From: Planctomycetota bacterium
GTDB lineage: Bacteria > Planctomycetota > JAJSAM01 > JAJVHW01
Length of the DNA: 44,975 bases
Direction of reading: 5' to 3'
Assembly (NCBI GenBank): GCA_021776825.1
Contig: JAJFFG010000028.1
Span: 1 to 44,975, forward strand
Shown here: positions 8,701-15,624 of the stretch, piece by piece
How positions within the stretch are numbered: position 1 is the first letter of the stretch
Layout of the letters: each line of letters begins with the position of its first letter
The notes under the pieces: generated by a model
Database searches by the model: none
Told to the model about the DNA's origin: nothing
Seen by the model: only the letters and a program-made list of their open reading frames with translations
Position numbers and translations under genes: made by a program

Positions 8701-10607
8701 GCACCGAGGATGACGTTCGCGGCCGGCAGACCGGCGGCGTTGACGACGGTCACCTGGACCTCGACGCGTTCGCGCGGGGCCACTCGCGGCCGAGCAGGCG
8801 TTGCGGTGACGGTCAGGCGCCGCGCCGGTGTGCGGGCCATGAGCCGCTCCGCTACCGGCACGCCGCCGTCGTTCGTGAGCGTCACGCGCACGACGCCGCC
8901 CACCGCAGAGGTGGGAGCCAACTCGACGTCCTGCGGCACGTTCGCGCGCAGCTCGACCGTCGTCTCCGCGATCTGCCCGCCGCGACACCAGGCCGCGAGC
9001 GTGTGTCGCCCGCCGCGCGTCGAGACGACGCGCAGCGGCATGGGACGACCCGCTGCCGCCCGCTCGCTGAGGGCCGTGAGGACGGCTCCGTTCGCCTTGA
9101 TCTCCGGCATCGTCGTCGCGAGCGTCACGCTCGCCGGTGAGATGGCGCGGAGTCGGTAGGTCTCGCCGCGTCGTGGGGTCAACTCGAACGATCCCATCCC
9201 GAGCACGTCGACGATGGCTTCCGCCACGGCCTCGCCGTTCGCGTCCTCGAGCACTGCGTGGAGATCAGCGGGCTCACCCCCAGGTGTGCGAGCGCGGAAG
9301 TAGACCCTCTGCGCGACTCCGGCGACGAGATCGCCGCCTTCGGGGAACAGCTCGACGTCCAGGCGACCGAGTGCCACGGGGACGGTCTTCGTCGTGGTCT
9401 CGACCGTGCCGCCGTCGGTCACGGTGACGGCTAGATGCGCACGACCCTCGGTGATGTCACCAGGTAGCCGGAACGGGACGGACAGAGTTCCATCGCCCCC
9501 GAGCGCGAGTGTCTGCCGCCCGGCTTCGACGCCATCGACGTGCAGCACGGCCTCGACAGAGGCACCCTCGGGCACACCACCCTCGAGGCGTTCGACGGAG
9601 AGGTAGGCGCGACCCTCGGCACCCGGGCCGTAGCTGTCGCGGTCGAGCTCCGTGTCGAAGCGGAGGCGTGGGACGCGGTACGAGCGGACCTGGAACGTTC
9701 GATCGGAGGACGTGACGTTCGGGTCGTCGCCGTCGCCGAGCACGACGCGGTAGCGTCCGCCTGGAGCGTCCGCGGGGATCTCCCACTCCCAGCCGGTGAC
9801 GCCGGTCTGGGTCGGGAGGTCGTGCTCGAACACGGTGCCGCCGCGCGGGTCTTCGAGACGCATGCGGACGCGCGTATCGCCGGCCGGAGTCAGCCGGAAC
9901 GACTCGAGCGCGACGCCGCGCAGGCGCACGGTCTCGCCCGGCTTGTAGAGCGGCTTGTCCGTCGCGACACGGGTCGCGACGCGCGTGGCATCGCGCAGCG
10001 GAACTGTGTGTTGGACGGTCTTCCGCTCGGCGCTGCCGGCGATCTCCGCGGCCAGGCGGACACGGTACGTCTGACCCGGGTGATCCGTCGGCGGATCGAG
10101 AGCGAGCGTTCCACGACCGTCGGGTCCGATCTCAGCCGTGCCAGCGTCCTTCCAGCCGTCGGTGCCGCGGATCTGCGCGGTGACGGTCGCAGGCAGACCG
10201 TCGCCGGCGAGAGTCGTCGTCTGCAGCGAGTACAGCACCGGTTCGCCCGGGACGAAACTGCCGGGGCCGCTCGCCGTGAACACCGGGAGCAAGCGCTCCA
10301 GAGCGGAGTGCTTGGTCGTGCGCCAGCCGGCGACGCCGAGACCGACGGCGGCTAGCACGGCCGCGGCCTGACCCAAGCGACGCAGCGTGAACAGACGCCC
10401 GCCGCGGCGCGGTGGCGTGAGCTTCAGGTCGTCTGCGGAGACCCCGGCGGCGTCTCCGAAGACGCTCTGCAGGTCGCGAGCGCCGTCGAGCGCCACGCGC
10501 AGCTCGGGCTCCGCCGCGAGGCGGGCTTCGAGGGCGTTGCGATCGGCGTCTTCGAGCGCGCCGTACAGGTAGGCGAGCAGCAGGTCGCGGTCGTGTTCGG
10601 TGGTCAT
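5721..10607 (-). CDS. Membrane-anchored alpha-2-macroglobulin with anti-sigma-like N-terminus and CxEQ thioester
   Basis: 1628 residues. Residues 1-60 resemble anti-sigma factor cytoplasmic helices (LLLAYLYGALEDADRNALEA, then LAAEPELR) but lack the zinc HxxxCxxC. One transmembrane segment follows (about 78-95), then a long run of macroglobulin beta domains (about 110-700). An unusual pair of hydrophobic segments lies at about 749-770 and 782-801, followed by an acidic/charged coil. Next comes the conserved A2M domain (VLYWNPLLITGADGTASFAF) and a thioester domain with GGCFEQ (Cys1159, Gln1162). The thioester domain has the usual alpha/alpha-toroid repeats (YEWFGGNPGHEALTAYGLMEF), and a C-terminal receptor-binding-like domain ends the protein. 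Family knowledge: bacterial A2Ms trap proteases in the periplasm by covalent thioester capture. The gene starts 21 bases after an ECF sigma gene, so the N-terminus may restrain that sigma factor; this is inference. Confidence 0.85.
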   Translation of the reverse strand: MTTEHDRDLLLAYLYGALEDADRNALEARLAAEPELRVALDGARDLQSVFGDAAGVSADDLKLTPPRRGGRLFTLRRLGQAAAVLAAVGLGVAGWRTTKHSALERLLPVFTASGPGSFVPGEPVLYSLQTTTLAGDGLPATVTAQIRGTDGWKDAGTAEIGPDGRGTLALDPPTDHPGQTYRVRLAAEIAGSAERKTVQHTVPLRDATRVATRVATDKPLYKPGETVRLRGVALESFRLTPAGDTRVRMRLEDPRGGTVFEHDLPTQTGVTGWEWEIPADAPGGRYRVVLGDGDDPNVTSSDRTFQVRSYRVPRLRFDTELDRDSYGPGAEGRAYLSVERLEGGVPEGASVEAVLHVDGVEAGRQTLALGGDGTLSVPFRLPGDITEGRAHLAVTVTDGGTVETTTKTVPVALGRLDVELFPEGGDLVAGVAQRVYFRARTPGGEPADLHAVLEDANGEAVAEAIVDVLGMGSFELTPRRGETYRLRAISPASVTLATTMPEIKANGAVLTALSERAAAGRPMPLRVVSTRGGRHTLAAWCRGGQIAETTVELRANVPQDVELAPTSAVGGVVRVTLTNDGGVPVAERLMARTPARRLTVTATPARPRVAPRERVEVQVTVVNAAGLPAANVILGASVVDEGVIALANDEDTASLPLHFLLGMEVDELERAELFEGGSDSDHAVDLLLGVQGWRRFAWKNVHTFLAEHPEAGRRVAAADALELTQSRSNAGSVERKVERRMRRVDRDIGGASLAGLFIVIFVGSLVIGIRGLWNRHLPSAIGGWTVVALFVAAPVMFSAMGSAPSAVMEAADGAAWENGAPEAEMRLANGLREAKALRVDAELAQLDVDAAELDALEQGQDRIAVLVQRREDRAKRQRNRPEGARPRDREQELKRLVNRLRLVEAGEVLADEDGEEDDDFAFVLLREYAHVAQTDGASRSDFAEVLYWNPLLITGADGTASFAFDTSDSISTFRVSLEGHDGRGALGASHALIESRVPFYVEPKFPVALSTGDRLDLPVIVANDTGIESTFLVTTTLGGALLESIDAATFDLTLAAGVRGRRIVALRTLPGVGDATIQLEGVGASGLTDTSRRTIAVESRGYPMTVARGGAVEKLDAATFELPDDLNRTTLTGSVKLYPSTLATLVDGLEGLLQSPGGCFEQASSTNYPNVLVLSYLQDQDAAAPEVARKAREMLDRGYTLLAGYECSERGYEWFGGNPGHEALTAYGLMEFVDMGAVHEVDDEMVERTRTWLLDRRDGDGGFRRNDRALDSFGSAPQELTDAYIVWALTEAGESNDITKEIETLYERARSSDDPYLVALAANALANRDDPRGDALIKRLSGLQREDGAFVGTQTSITSSSGVNLEIETTALAALALSRRPEHLARSESAIRFLITKRAGGRFGATQATVLALRALIAHARATRSTASDHDIEVLVNGDVVAREHVAAGSAGAIEFSYEILDAVRPGTNEIELRTTGEETLPWALTLGYHTQVPPTSPECKVEIVTELASATAIEGETLGLTITVRNRVDDGVPMTIARVGLPAGLEPRAEQLDELKKAGAFGFYELRSREITLYWRGLAPRAERVVELDLVAAIPGRFEGPATSAYLYYGDEHKHWTAPTQIEITAR

Positions 10608-10628
10608 CGTGGGTCTCCCCTGGCGGGG

Positions 10629-11156
10629 TCAGGCGACCGAGCCCGGGGCGCCGTGGGCAGGCTCCATCGCCTGCCGGAGACGCCGCAGGGCGGAACGCAT
10701 CCGGGTCTTCGCCGTGCCGATCGGACAGCCGAGCGCGATCGCGATGCGCTCGTACGTGAGGTCGCCGTTCTGCCGCAGCAGGAACACTTCGCGCTCGTGC
10801 TCGGGCAGCCGGTGAATGGCGGCCCGGACGAGCGTGAGAGCCTCGCGCGCAGCGGCGCGGCGGCTCGGGTCGGTTCCGGCTGGCGGCATGACGTCCTCCG
10901 TCGGCAGCGACTCCGCGTGGCGCACACGGCGCCTTCGGCGGATGTCGCGGGCGGTGTTCAGGACCACGGAGAAGATCCAGGCTTCGAGATCGTGTGCCTG
11001 GTCGGCCCGGTCCCGGTGGCGCCAACACTTCACGAAGGCATCCTGCACGGCTTCGCGGGCGTCCTCTCGGTGCCCGATGACGAAGTACGCCGTGCCCATC
11101 AGCCGCTCGCGCAGCGCTTCGAAGCGCGCGGTCACCGGGTGGGTTCCGTGGTCCAT
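10629..11156 (-). CDS. ECF RNA polymerase sigma factor
   Basis: 175 residues. Region 2 is clear (YFVIGHREDAREAVQDAFVKCWRH and WIFSVVLNTARDIRRRRR, about residues 24-80). Region 4 follows (HRLPEHEREVFLLRQNGDLTYERIAIALGCPIGTAKTRMRSALRRLR, about 113-160) with a helix-turn-helix. Region 3 is absent, as expected for an ECF sigma. The linker between the regions is short and carries no extra domain. The gene is followed after 21 bases by the alpha-2-macroglobulin gene with an anti-sigma-like N-terminus, the usual sigma/anti-sigma order. A likely role is to direct transcription of an envelope or protease-stress regulon including its own operon. Confidence 0.9.
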   Translation of the reverse strand: MDHGTHPVTARFEALRERLMGTAYFVIGHREDAREAVQDAFVKCWRHRDRADQAHDLEAWIFSVVLNTARDIRRRRRVRHAESLPTEDVMPPAGTDPSRRAAAREALTLVRAAIHRLPEHEREVFLLRQNGDLTYERIAIALGCPIGTAKTRMRSALRRLRQAMEPAHGAPGSVA

Positions 11157-11739
11157 TCAGTGGGGGAGACGCATGAGCCCTGCCCGCGGATTTGCGGGGA
11201 GTGGAATTGTCTCACGAGGGTCCGGCAGTCGGTCGGCGTCCTCGACGCGAAACGGGCGGCTCCCCGAGGCGGAACCGCCCGTCGTGACGTCGTCGCCGTA
11301 CTCGACCGCGGGGCGCGGAGGTTGCGACCTCCTCGACCGATGGCCGTGCGCATCACGAGGGTCGTTCGCAGTGCGCCAGTGGACCCGCCTCGCGCGGATG
11401 ACCCCAGCGGGCGGGGCGGACCAGGGGGTCCGCCCCTACGGCGCCGTTGACGAAGCGGACCCGTGGCGTGGGATGGGAGGAGGCCACATCCAGCCGGATC
11501 CCCACCCGGGGCGCGGCGGTTGCGCGTCAGCGCAAGCGCCGTGACGCGGGGAATGAGGCCCACGCAAGGCTGCGACCGAGGGGGTGGCTCTCGCGTGAGA
11601 GCGGACGCAGCCGCGGAGCCGACCAGAAATATGGGAGGCGCGGCGATTGCCACATGCGCCGATCGGCGCTACCGGCCAACGGCTAGCAATCGACGTGACC
11701 CCTCGCCGTGACCGCCCGCATCGCATGCGGCGTGAACGA
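11157..11739. other. Long intergenic region upstream of the ECF sigma gene
   Basis: 583 bases with no convincing gene. On the minus strand, about 40-55 bases before the sigma start, the sequence TGAGACAATTCC could be an ECF-type -35 element, but no paired -10 stands out. A stem-forming gggcgg...ccgccc lies near 11248-11275 and a perfect 10-bp hairpin at 11413-11436 (listed separately). A short stretch near 11350-11375 (gtcgttcgcagtgcgcca) loosely resembles the IS-end repeat at 118-143. The remainder is unremarkable. Confidence 0.35.
11413..11436. repeat. Perfect 10-bp-stem hairpin, REP-like
   Basis: The arms ggggcggacc and ggtccgcccc pair perfectly around an aggg loop. A sister hairpin of the same design (gggcggatc/gatccgccc) lies at 40945-40966. 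Such gggcgga...tccgccc palindromes occur repeatedly between genes in many GC-rich genomes. No T-run follows, so it is not a classical terminator. Confidence 0.5.
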
Positions 11740-12573
11740 TCACATGCCGTCGTCGTCGCTTCCGCCCTCGTCGCCGTTCTCGGCGGCATCCTCCGCCTTG
11801 CGCGCGGCCCACTTGTCCTTCGCGTCGGCGAACTCGGACTTCCAGGCAGCCATCGTCTCTTCGGTGATGTTGCTCTCGCCGCACGTGGCGCTGCGCGACT
11901 CGGCGGCCGACAGCTTCTTCATCTTCTCGGTCTCGAAGAGGTCCGAGACGGTGATCTTCACGTCGGCCGTGTTGCCGTCCTTGCCCCACAGGCCCTGCAC
12001 GGCGCTGACCTGGCCCGGCAGGGTGTAGGAGAAGCGGATCTCGAGGCCAGCGAGCATGGCCTCCATCATCCCCTTCATCATCTCCTTCATCTCGGGCGTC
12101 GTGTCTCCGTCGTCCTCCGGGAGATCCTCGCCCATCTCAGCGAGCGTCGGGTTCTCGACGTCGAGCACCCAGCCCTCGCCCTCCTGGCGCATCTTGAAGG
12201 CCGTCTGCAGCTTGCGCTCACCGGTCTCGTCGTCGGTGTCGTAGATCTTCACCTTGTTGATGTCGGTGAAGTAGCCGGAGACGTCGTAGTACGTCCACTC
12301 GCCCTCCTCGGTCTTCACGGGCTCGGTGAAGGCGACGAAGCCCTCCCAGTCGCGCTCCAGATCCTCGGACTCGGTCGGCACCGGCGGGCCGCCGTCCTCG
12401 CCGCTCTCGGCCATCTGCGCCATCGCCGTCTTCATGCCGACGCGCATGGTCACCTTGCCGGACCCGTCCGGCATGACCTGGGTGTTCTGATCGATCTTGA
12501 TGCACCCGGTCAGAGAGGTTCCCGCCACGACGGCGAGCAGAGCGCCGGCATGGCGTAGGCGATTGCGGATCAT
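11740..12573 (-). CDS. Predicted lipoprotein, conserved-hypothetical type
   Basis: 277 residues with a signal peptide and lipobox SLTGC (Cys24), so probably outer-membrane anchored. After the cysteine comes IKIDQNTQVMPDGSGKVTMRVGM, a strand pattern seen in several lipoprotein families whose N-termini read as basic strands around a DGSG turn. The middle is beta-rich with acidic loops, and the last 20 residues are strongly acidic (ENGDEGGSDDDGM). An AAGGAGAT ribosome-binding site 6 bases before the ATG fixes the start. It is divergently transcribed from the sulfatase-like gene. No specific function recognised; it lacks features that would identify it as PelC. Confidence 0.7.
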   Translation of the reverse strand: MIRNRLRHAGALLAVVAGTSLTGCIKIDQNTQVMPDGSGKVTMRVGMKTAMAQMAESGEDGGPPVPTESEDLERDWEGFVAFTEPVKTEEGEWTYYDVSGYFTDINKVKIYDTDDETGERKLQTAFKMRQEGEGWVLDVENPTLAEMGEDLPEDDGDTTPEMKEMMKGMMEAMLAGLEIRFSYTLPGQVSAVQGLWGKDGNTADVKITVSDLFETEKMKKLSAAESRSATCGESNITEETMAAWKSEFADAKDKWAARKAEDAAENGDEGGSDDDGM

Positions 12574-12590
12574 GGGATCTCCTTGGAGGT

Positions 12591-12611
12591 CGAGGGACCG
12601 TGCGTCCCTCG
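12591..12611. promoter_or_regulatory. Hairpin in 5' leader of lipoprotein gene
   Basis: The arms cgagggac and gtccctcg (8 bp, perfect) enclose a 5-base loop within the 190-bp divergent control region, just upstream of the lipoprotein ribosome-binding site. It could be an operator or a leader stem; no direct evidence for either. Confidence 0.3.
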
Positions 12612-12763
12612 GCTGCGGCAGACTTTACACGCCCCTTCTCGGTGTCGGGTGGCGGATCGAACCGGCCGGAACGGTCGCCGTACGAGGCGCATCCGGGGCG
12701 AGTCCGGAGGGCAGGTCACGCGCAGTGCGTGACTCCCCACCGGAGGGCGGGGAGGATGCGCAC

Positions 12764-14116
12764 GTGCGACGCCTCCCGTTCCCTCGTCTCGGCCTGCTCC
12801 TCGGCCTGCTGGGCATCGCCGTTCTCGCCGGGTGCGATGCGGCGCCGCCGACCGGACCCAACGTCCTGCTGGTCACCGTGGAGACGTTCCGGACGGACCA
12901 CTTCGGGGCGCGGCGAGGGGAGATCGCGTTGACGCCCGAGATGGACGCGCTGGCCGAACGCGGGACGCGCTTCGATCGGGCCTTCGCGGCGGCCGCGTTC
13001 ACCCTGCCGAGCGTCCACACGATCGCGACCGCCGAGCCACCGCCGGTGCACCGCGTCCGCTTCTGGACCCAGTTCGGGAACCTGTATCGCGGCACCACGC
13101 TGGCCGAGACCTTCCAGGAGGCGGGCTATCGGACGGGGATGATCTCCGGCCACGGCTTCCTCGGCACGTACCCGGTCCTGCGACGCGGCTGCGATGCGTT
13201 CGACGAATCGCGCGAGGCCCGCGCGGCGTGGATCCTCGAACGGGCCCGTTCGCAGATGGACGCCGCCAGAGAGGCGCCGTTCTTCCTCTGGGTGCACCTC
13301 TACGAGCCTCACACGCCGTACGCACCGGAGACGCGCTTTGCCCAAGGTGTCGTCGACCTCGAAGCGTACGAGGCCGCCGGTCCTGCGCCGTACCCGGTGG
13401 ATGACTGGCTGCCCCGCGTGCCCGACGACGACGGACCCGCGCTGGCCGACGCGCTGTACGCCGCCGAGGTGCGCGCCGCCGACTCCGCAGTGGGGGCGCT
13501 GCTCTCCGAGCTCGAGACACGCGGGATCTCCGGGCGCACGGTGGTCTGCGTCGTGGGAGATCACGGCGAGAACCTGAGCCAGGATGCGGCGCCGCGCTGG
13601 GACCATGGCTGGAGCGTCGAGCCGCAACTGATCCGCGTTCCGCTCATTCTCGCGGGTCCGGGCGTCGACGCAGGTCGCGCGGATGACGACGTCGCGCGGC
13701 ATCTCGATCTGGCCCCGACGCTCCTCCGACTGGCCGGCGTCGACGGACTCTCCGACGGGTTGGGCCGTGACCTCCTCGGTGGCGCGGCGCCCCCGCGCTT
13801 CGCCATCGCGGAGTCCACGATCCACACGCGTCAGGACCGCCCCTTCTTCAGCGTGACCGACGGACGCACGGCGCTGCGCATCGACCCCTCCGAGGGGAGC
13901 GCACTCCTGGTGGACGAGAGCGGCCCCGGGGCGCCGCAGGTTCCGATCGATGCCGGCGCTCCGCCGCCCGGAGCGCGCGGACACCTCCAGGCGTGGTCCG
14001 CCCGAACCGACGCCGTCCTCGAGCGAGCCGTCCGGCTCAATGCGTCCGGCGTGGACGACCAGCGTCTGACCGAGGAGCAGGAGGCACTGCTGCGCATGTC
14101 GGGCTATCTCCGCTAG
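12764..14116 (+). CDS. Alkaline phosphatase-superfamily (sulfatase-like) lipoprotein with Thr at the nucleophile position
   Basis: 450 residues. The N-terminus is a lipoprotein signal ending VLAGC (Cys24). The sulfatase fold is shown by NVLLVTVETFRTDHFG (residues 33-48), the nucleophile loop FTLPSVHTIAT (Thr80), FLWVHLYEPHTPYAP, VVCVVGDHGENL and DVARHLDLAPTLLRLAG. The formylglycine Cys/Ser of CxPSR sulfatases is replaced by Thr, as in phosphotransfer members such as lipoteichoic-acid synthases, and a usual metal-binding Asp is Glu40. A phosphoester hydrolase or transferase role on envelope glycans or lipids is therefore at least as likely as a sulfatase. A GGAGGA site 8 bases before the GTG at 12764 fixes the start. 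The stop codon lies inside a CTAG-bounded hairpin repeat. Confidence 0.8.
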   Translation: MRRLPFPRLGLLLGLLGIAVLAGCDAAPPTGPNVLLVTVETFRTDHFGARRGEIALTPEMDALAERGTRFDRAFAAAAFTLPSVHTIATAEPPPVHRVRFWTQFGNLYRGTTLAETFQEAGYRTGMISGHGFLGTYPVLRRGCDAFDESREARAAWILERARSQMDAAREAPFFLWVHLYEPHTPYAPETRFAQGVVDLEAYEAAGPAPYPVDDWLPRVPDDDGPALADALYAAEVRAADSAVGALLSELETRGISGRTVVCVVGDHGENLSQDAAPRWDHGWSVEPQLIRVPLILAGPGVDAGRADDDVARHLDLAPTLLRLAGVDGLSDGLGRDLLGGAAPPRFAIAESTIHTRQDRPFFSVTDGRTALRIDPSEGSALLVDESGPGAPQVPIDAGAPPPGARGHLQAWSARTDAVLERAVRLNASGVDDQRLTEEQEALLRMSGYLR

Positions 14117-14174
14117 CAGCCCGTCGGAGTTTCGGCCTCGACGGGCCACGCCGGTTGGCGCGACAGCCTGCTAG
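14113..14174 (+). repeat. 62-bp CTAG-bounded hairpin repeat, copy 1
   Basis: It begins CTAGCAGCCCGTCGGAG and ends GCGCGACAGCCTGCTAG, so the outer arms pair imperfectly. It forms the left end of the deleted IS and contains the last bases of the sulfatase-like stop codon. A copy of identical length lies at 35280-35341, one with a 10-bp internal duplication at 15549-15620, and one inverted at 14440-14502. Confidence 0.7.
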
Positions 14175-14298
14175 CTATAGGGCGACTGGGTGGCGACTGG
14201 CGGCGAATTGCGGCGCGGCCGGGCGTCCGGCGGCGCCACTCGCCCACGCGGGCGTTACTGGAGCGGATCTGCCGCCGAATCCGCCTCGAAACGGCTGC

Positions 14299-14379
14299 TC
14301 ACGCCCTCGCTGCGGCCAGTTTCAGCAGGTTGTGCGCCGTGCACAGCATGGTCCACTTCCCACGTGCGAAATGCCCTCT
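14299..14379 (-). pseudogene. Transposase C-terminal remnant
   Basis: The minus strand reads RGHFARGKWTMLCTAHNLL followed by KLAAARA and a stop. This is the characteristic last helix (ALxCTAHNLLKL type) of DDE transposases of the IS1182/IS5-like (DUF772) group. The frame is interrupted by a TGA two codons upstream and the rest of the gene is missing. Confidence 0.65.
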
Positions 14380-14439
14380 CACTCATGCCCAGATCATCGT
14401 CCGCCGCAACGACGCTCTGGTGCCCGGCGGGACCCCTGA

Positions 14440-14502
14440 CTAGCAGCCTGTCGCGTCGACGGTCTCGCGCACGGCGACGCCGAAACTCCGACGGGCTGCT
14501 TG
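14440..14502 (-). repeat. 62-bp CTAG-bounded hairpin repeat, copy 2 (inverted)
   Basis: Inverted relative to the other three copies, forming the right end of the deleted IS. It begins CTAG at 14440. The outer CTAG is changed to CTTG, which may mark loss of mobility. The 14479-14500 part is a perfect inverse of 14115-14136. Confidence 0.65.
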
Positions 14503-14538
14503 CGCCACCGCCGCCCGCGGTCGATAGGTGTGACAGAG

Positions 14539-15552
14539 ATGACACCACTCCGCCTCGTCGCCCTGCTCGCCATCGCTCTGACCGGATGTTCGGGCAATCG
14601 GACGACCGCGACGCCACGCAAGCCATCCCTCGCCGACGTCGGCGCGTGGGCCATCCAGCTTCAGGGCCTGGAGCGCCCCGGAGCCGTGGAGCGACTGGCG
14701 CGAGCCGACGTCGATCTCGTGATCCTCGATCCGGTGTCGACGGTGACGGGGCGCGAGAGCTACCCGATGTCGGCCGTCGTTGCGCAGCTGCATGCACGAC
14801 CAGGTCGCACGCTCGAGCGGAAGCTCGTCCTGGCCTACGTGAACGTCGGGCAGGCGGAGTCCTACCGCACGTACTGGGGCAGCGATTGGACGCCCCCGGC
14901 TGCGGGTCAGCCCGGCGAACCGTCGTTCCTCGTCGGGGCCGATCCCGACGGGTGGGCGGAGAACTTCACGGTCCGGTACTGGGACCCCGCCTGGCGGTCC
15001 CTGCTGCTCGACGGTCCCGACTCGTTGGTCGAGCGCGTCCTCGCGGACGGTTTTGACGGCCTGTTCCTCGACTGGACGGCGGGCTGGTCGGATCGTGACG
15101 TCGCTGCCGCGGCCGAACGCGAAGGCGTGGATCCGACGGAGGCGATGGAGCGTCTGCTCTGCGCGCTGGCCGCGCGTGTCCGTCAGGGCGGCAACCTGAT
15201 GGTCGGCAACGGCTCCGCGTCGCTCATCGTCCGACGGGCGACCGTTGCGCGATGCCTGGACGGGATTGTGCAGGAGTCCGTCGTCTTCGCCGGCAAGGCC
15301 GGTGTCGGCTGGGATGACGCGTCGGCAGCCGACGTGGCCGTGCCGGCAGAGGGTGACTGGTCGACCGCCGCGACACTGGCCGAACTGGCTCGGTGTAGCG
15401 AGCTCGGCGTACGCATCTTGACGCTCGACTATGCCTCGCAGACCGAGAACGCCCGACGCGCGCGCGAACTCGCGACGTCGAACGGGTTCGTGCCCTTCGT
15501 CTCGCGCACCCCGCTCGATCGTCTGCCGCCGGACGTGCGCCTGCAGAACTAG
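14539..15552 (+). CDS. GH114-like (endo-alpha-1,4-polygalactosaminidase type) lipoprotein
   Basis: 337 residues with a lipoprotein signal (LLAIALTGC, Cys17), so probably membrane-anchored and facing the periplasm or surface. The body looks like a TIM barrel of the GH114/TM1410 group: WAIQLQG (38-44), DLVILDP (59-65), YVNVGQAESYRTYW (100-113), DGWAENFTVRYWDPAW (137-152) and GFDGLFLDW (171-179) with a candidate catalytic Asp. Family knowledge: GH114 enzymes cleave alpha-1,4-galactosamine polymers, the backbone type reported for Pel. It converges on the pel operon, whose PelA lacks its own hydrolase domain, so a Pel-trimming role is a strong inference. The ATG at 14539 was chosen because it places the signal peptide correctly. 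The stop codon lies within a hairpin repeat. Confidence 0.78.
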   Translation: MTPLRLVALLAIALTGCSGNRTTATPRKPSLADVGAWAIQLQGLERPGAVERLARADVDLVILDPVSTVTGRESYPMSAVVAQLHARPGRTLERKLVLAYVNVGQAESYRTYWGSDWTPPAAGQPGEPSFLVGADPDGWAENFTVRYWDPAWRSLLLDGPDSLVERVLADGFDGLFLDWTAGWSDRDVAAAAEREGVDPTEAMERLLCALAARVRQGGNLMVGNGSASLIVRRATVARCLDGIVQESVVFAGKAGVGWDDASAADVAVPAEGDWSTAATLAELARCSELGVRILTLDYASQTENARRARELATSNGFVPFVSRTPLDRLPPDVRLQN

Positions 15553-15620
15553 CCGGCTGTCGGAGTCTCGGCCTCGCCGGGCCTCGCCGGGCCACGCAGG
15601 TTGGCGCGACAGCCTGCTAG
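15549..15620 (+). repeat. CTAG-bounded hairpin repeat, copy 3, between convergent genes
   Basis: The same element as at 14113 and 35280, but 72 bp long because gcctcgccgg is tandemly duplicated inside. CTAG lies at both ends (15549-15552 and 15617-15620). It fills the entire gap between the GH114-like gene and pelG, overlapping the first stop codon, and may serve as a bidirectional terminator. Confidence 0.65.
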
Positions 15621-15624
15621 CTCG

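Larger units (their letters stand above)
14113..14502. mobile_element. Internally deleted insertion sequence (DDE transposase remnant between hairpin ends)
   Basis: Perfect 22-bp inverted repeats lie at 14115-14136 and 14479-14500 (AGCAGCCCGTCGGAGTTTCG...), enclosing 386 bp. Each end is itself a roughly 62-bp imperfect hairpin bounded by CTAG (right outer CTAG decayed). Inside, the minus strand still encodes the last 26 residues of a transposase. It looks like a MITE-like deletion derivative of an IS1182/IS5-type element. It separates the sulfatase-like gene from the GH114-like gene and now supplies the sequence just upstream of the latter. Confidence 0.65.

Noticed and set aside
11740..12573. 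Lipoprotein considered as the missing PelC
   Set aside because: It is too long (277 residues against about 170), lies 3 kb beyond the operon in another unit, and has an acidic tail with no PelC-like features.
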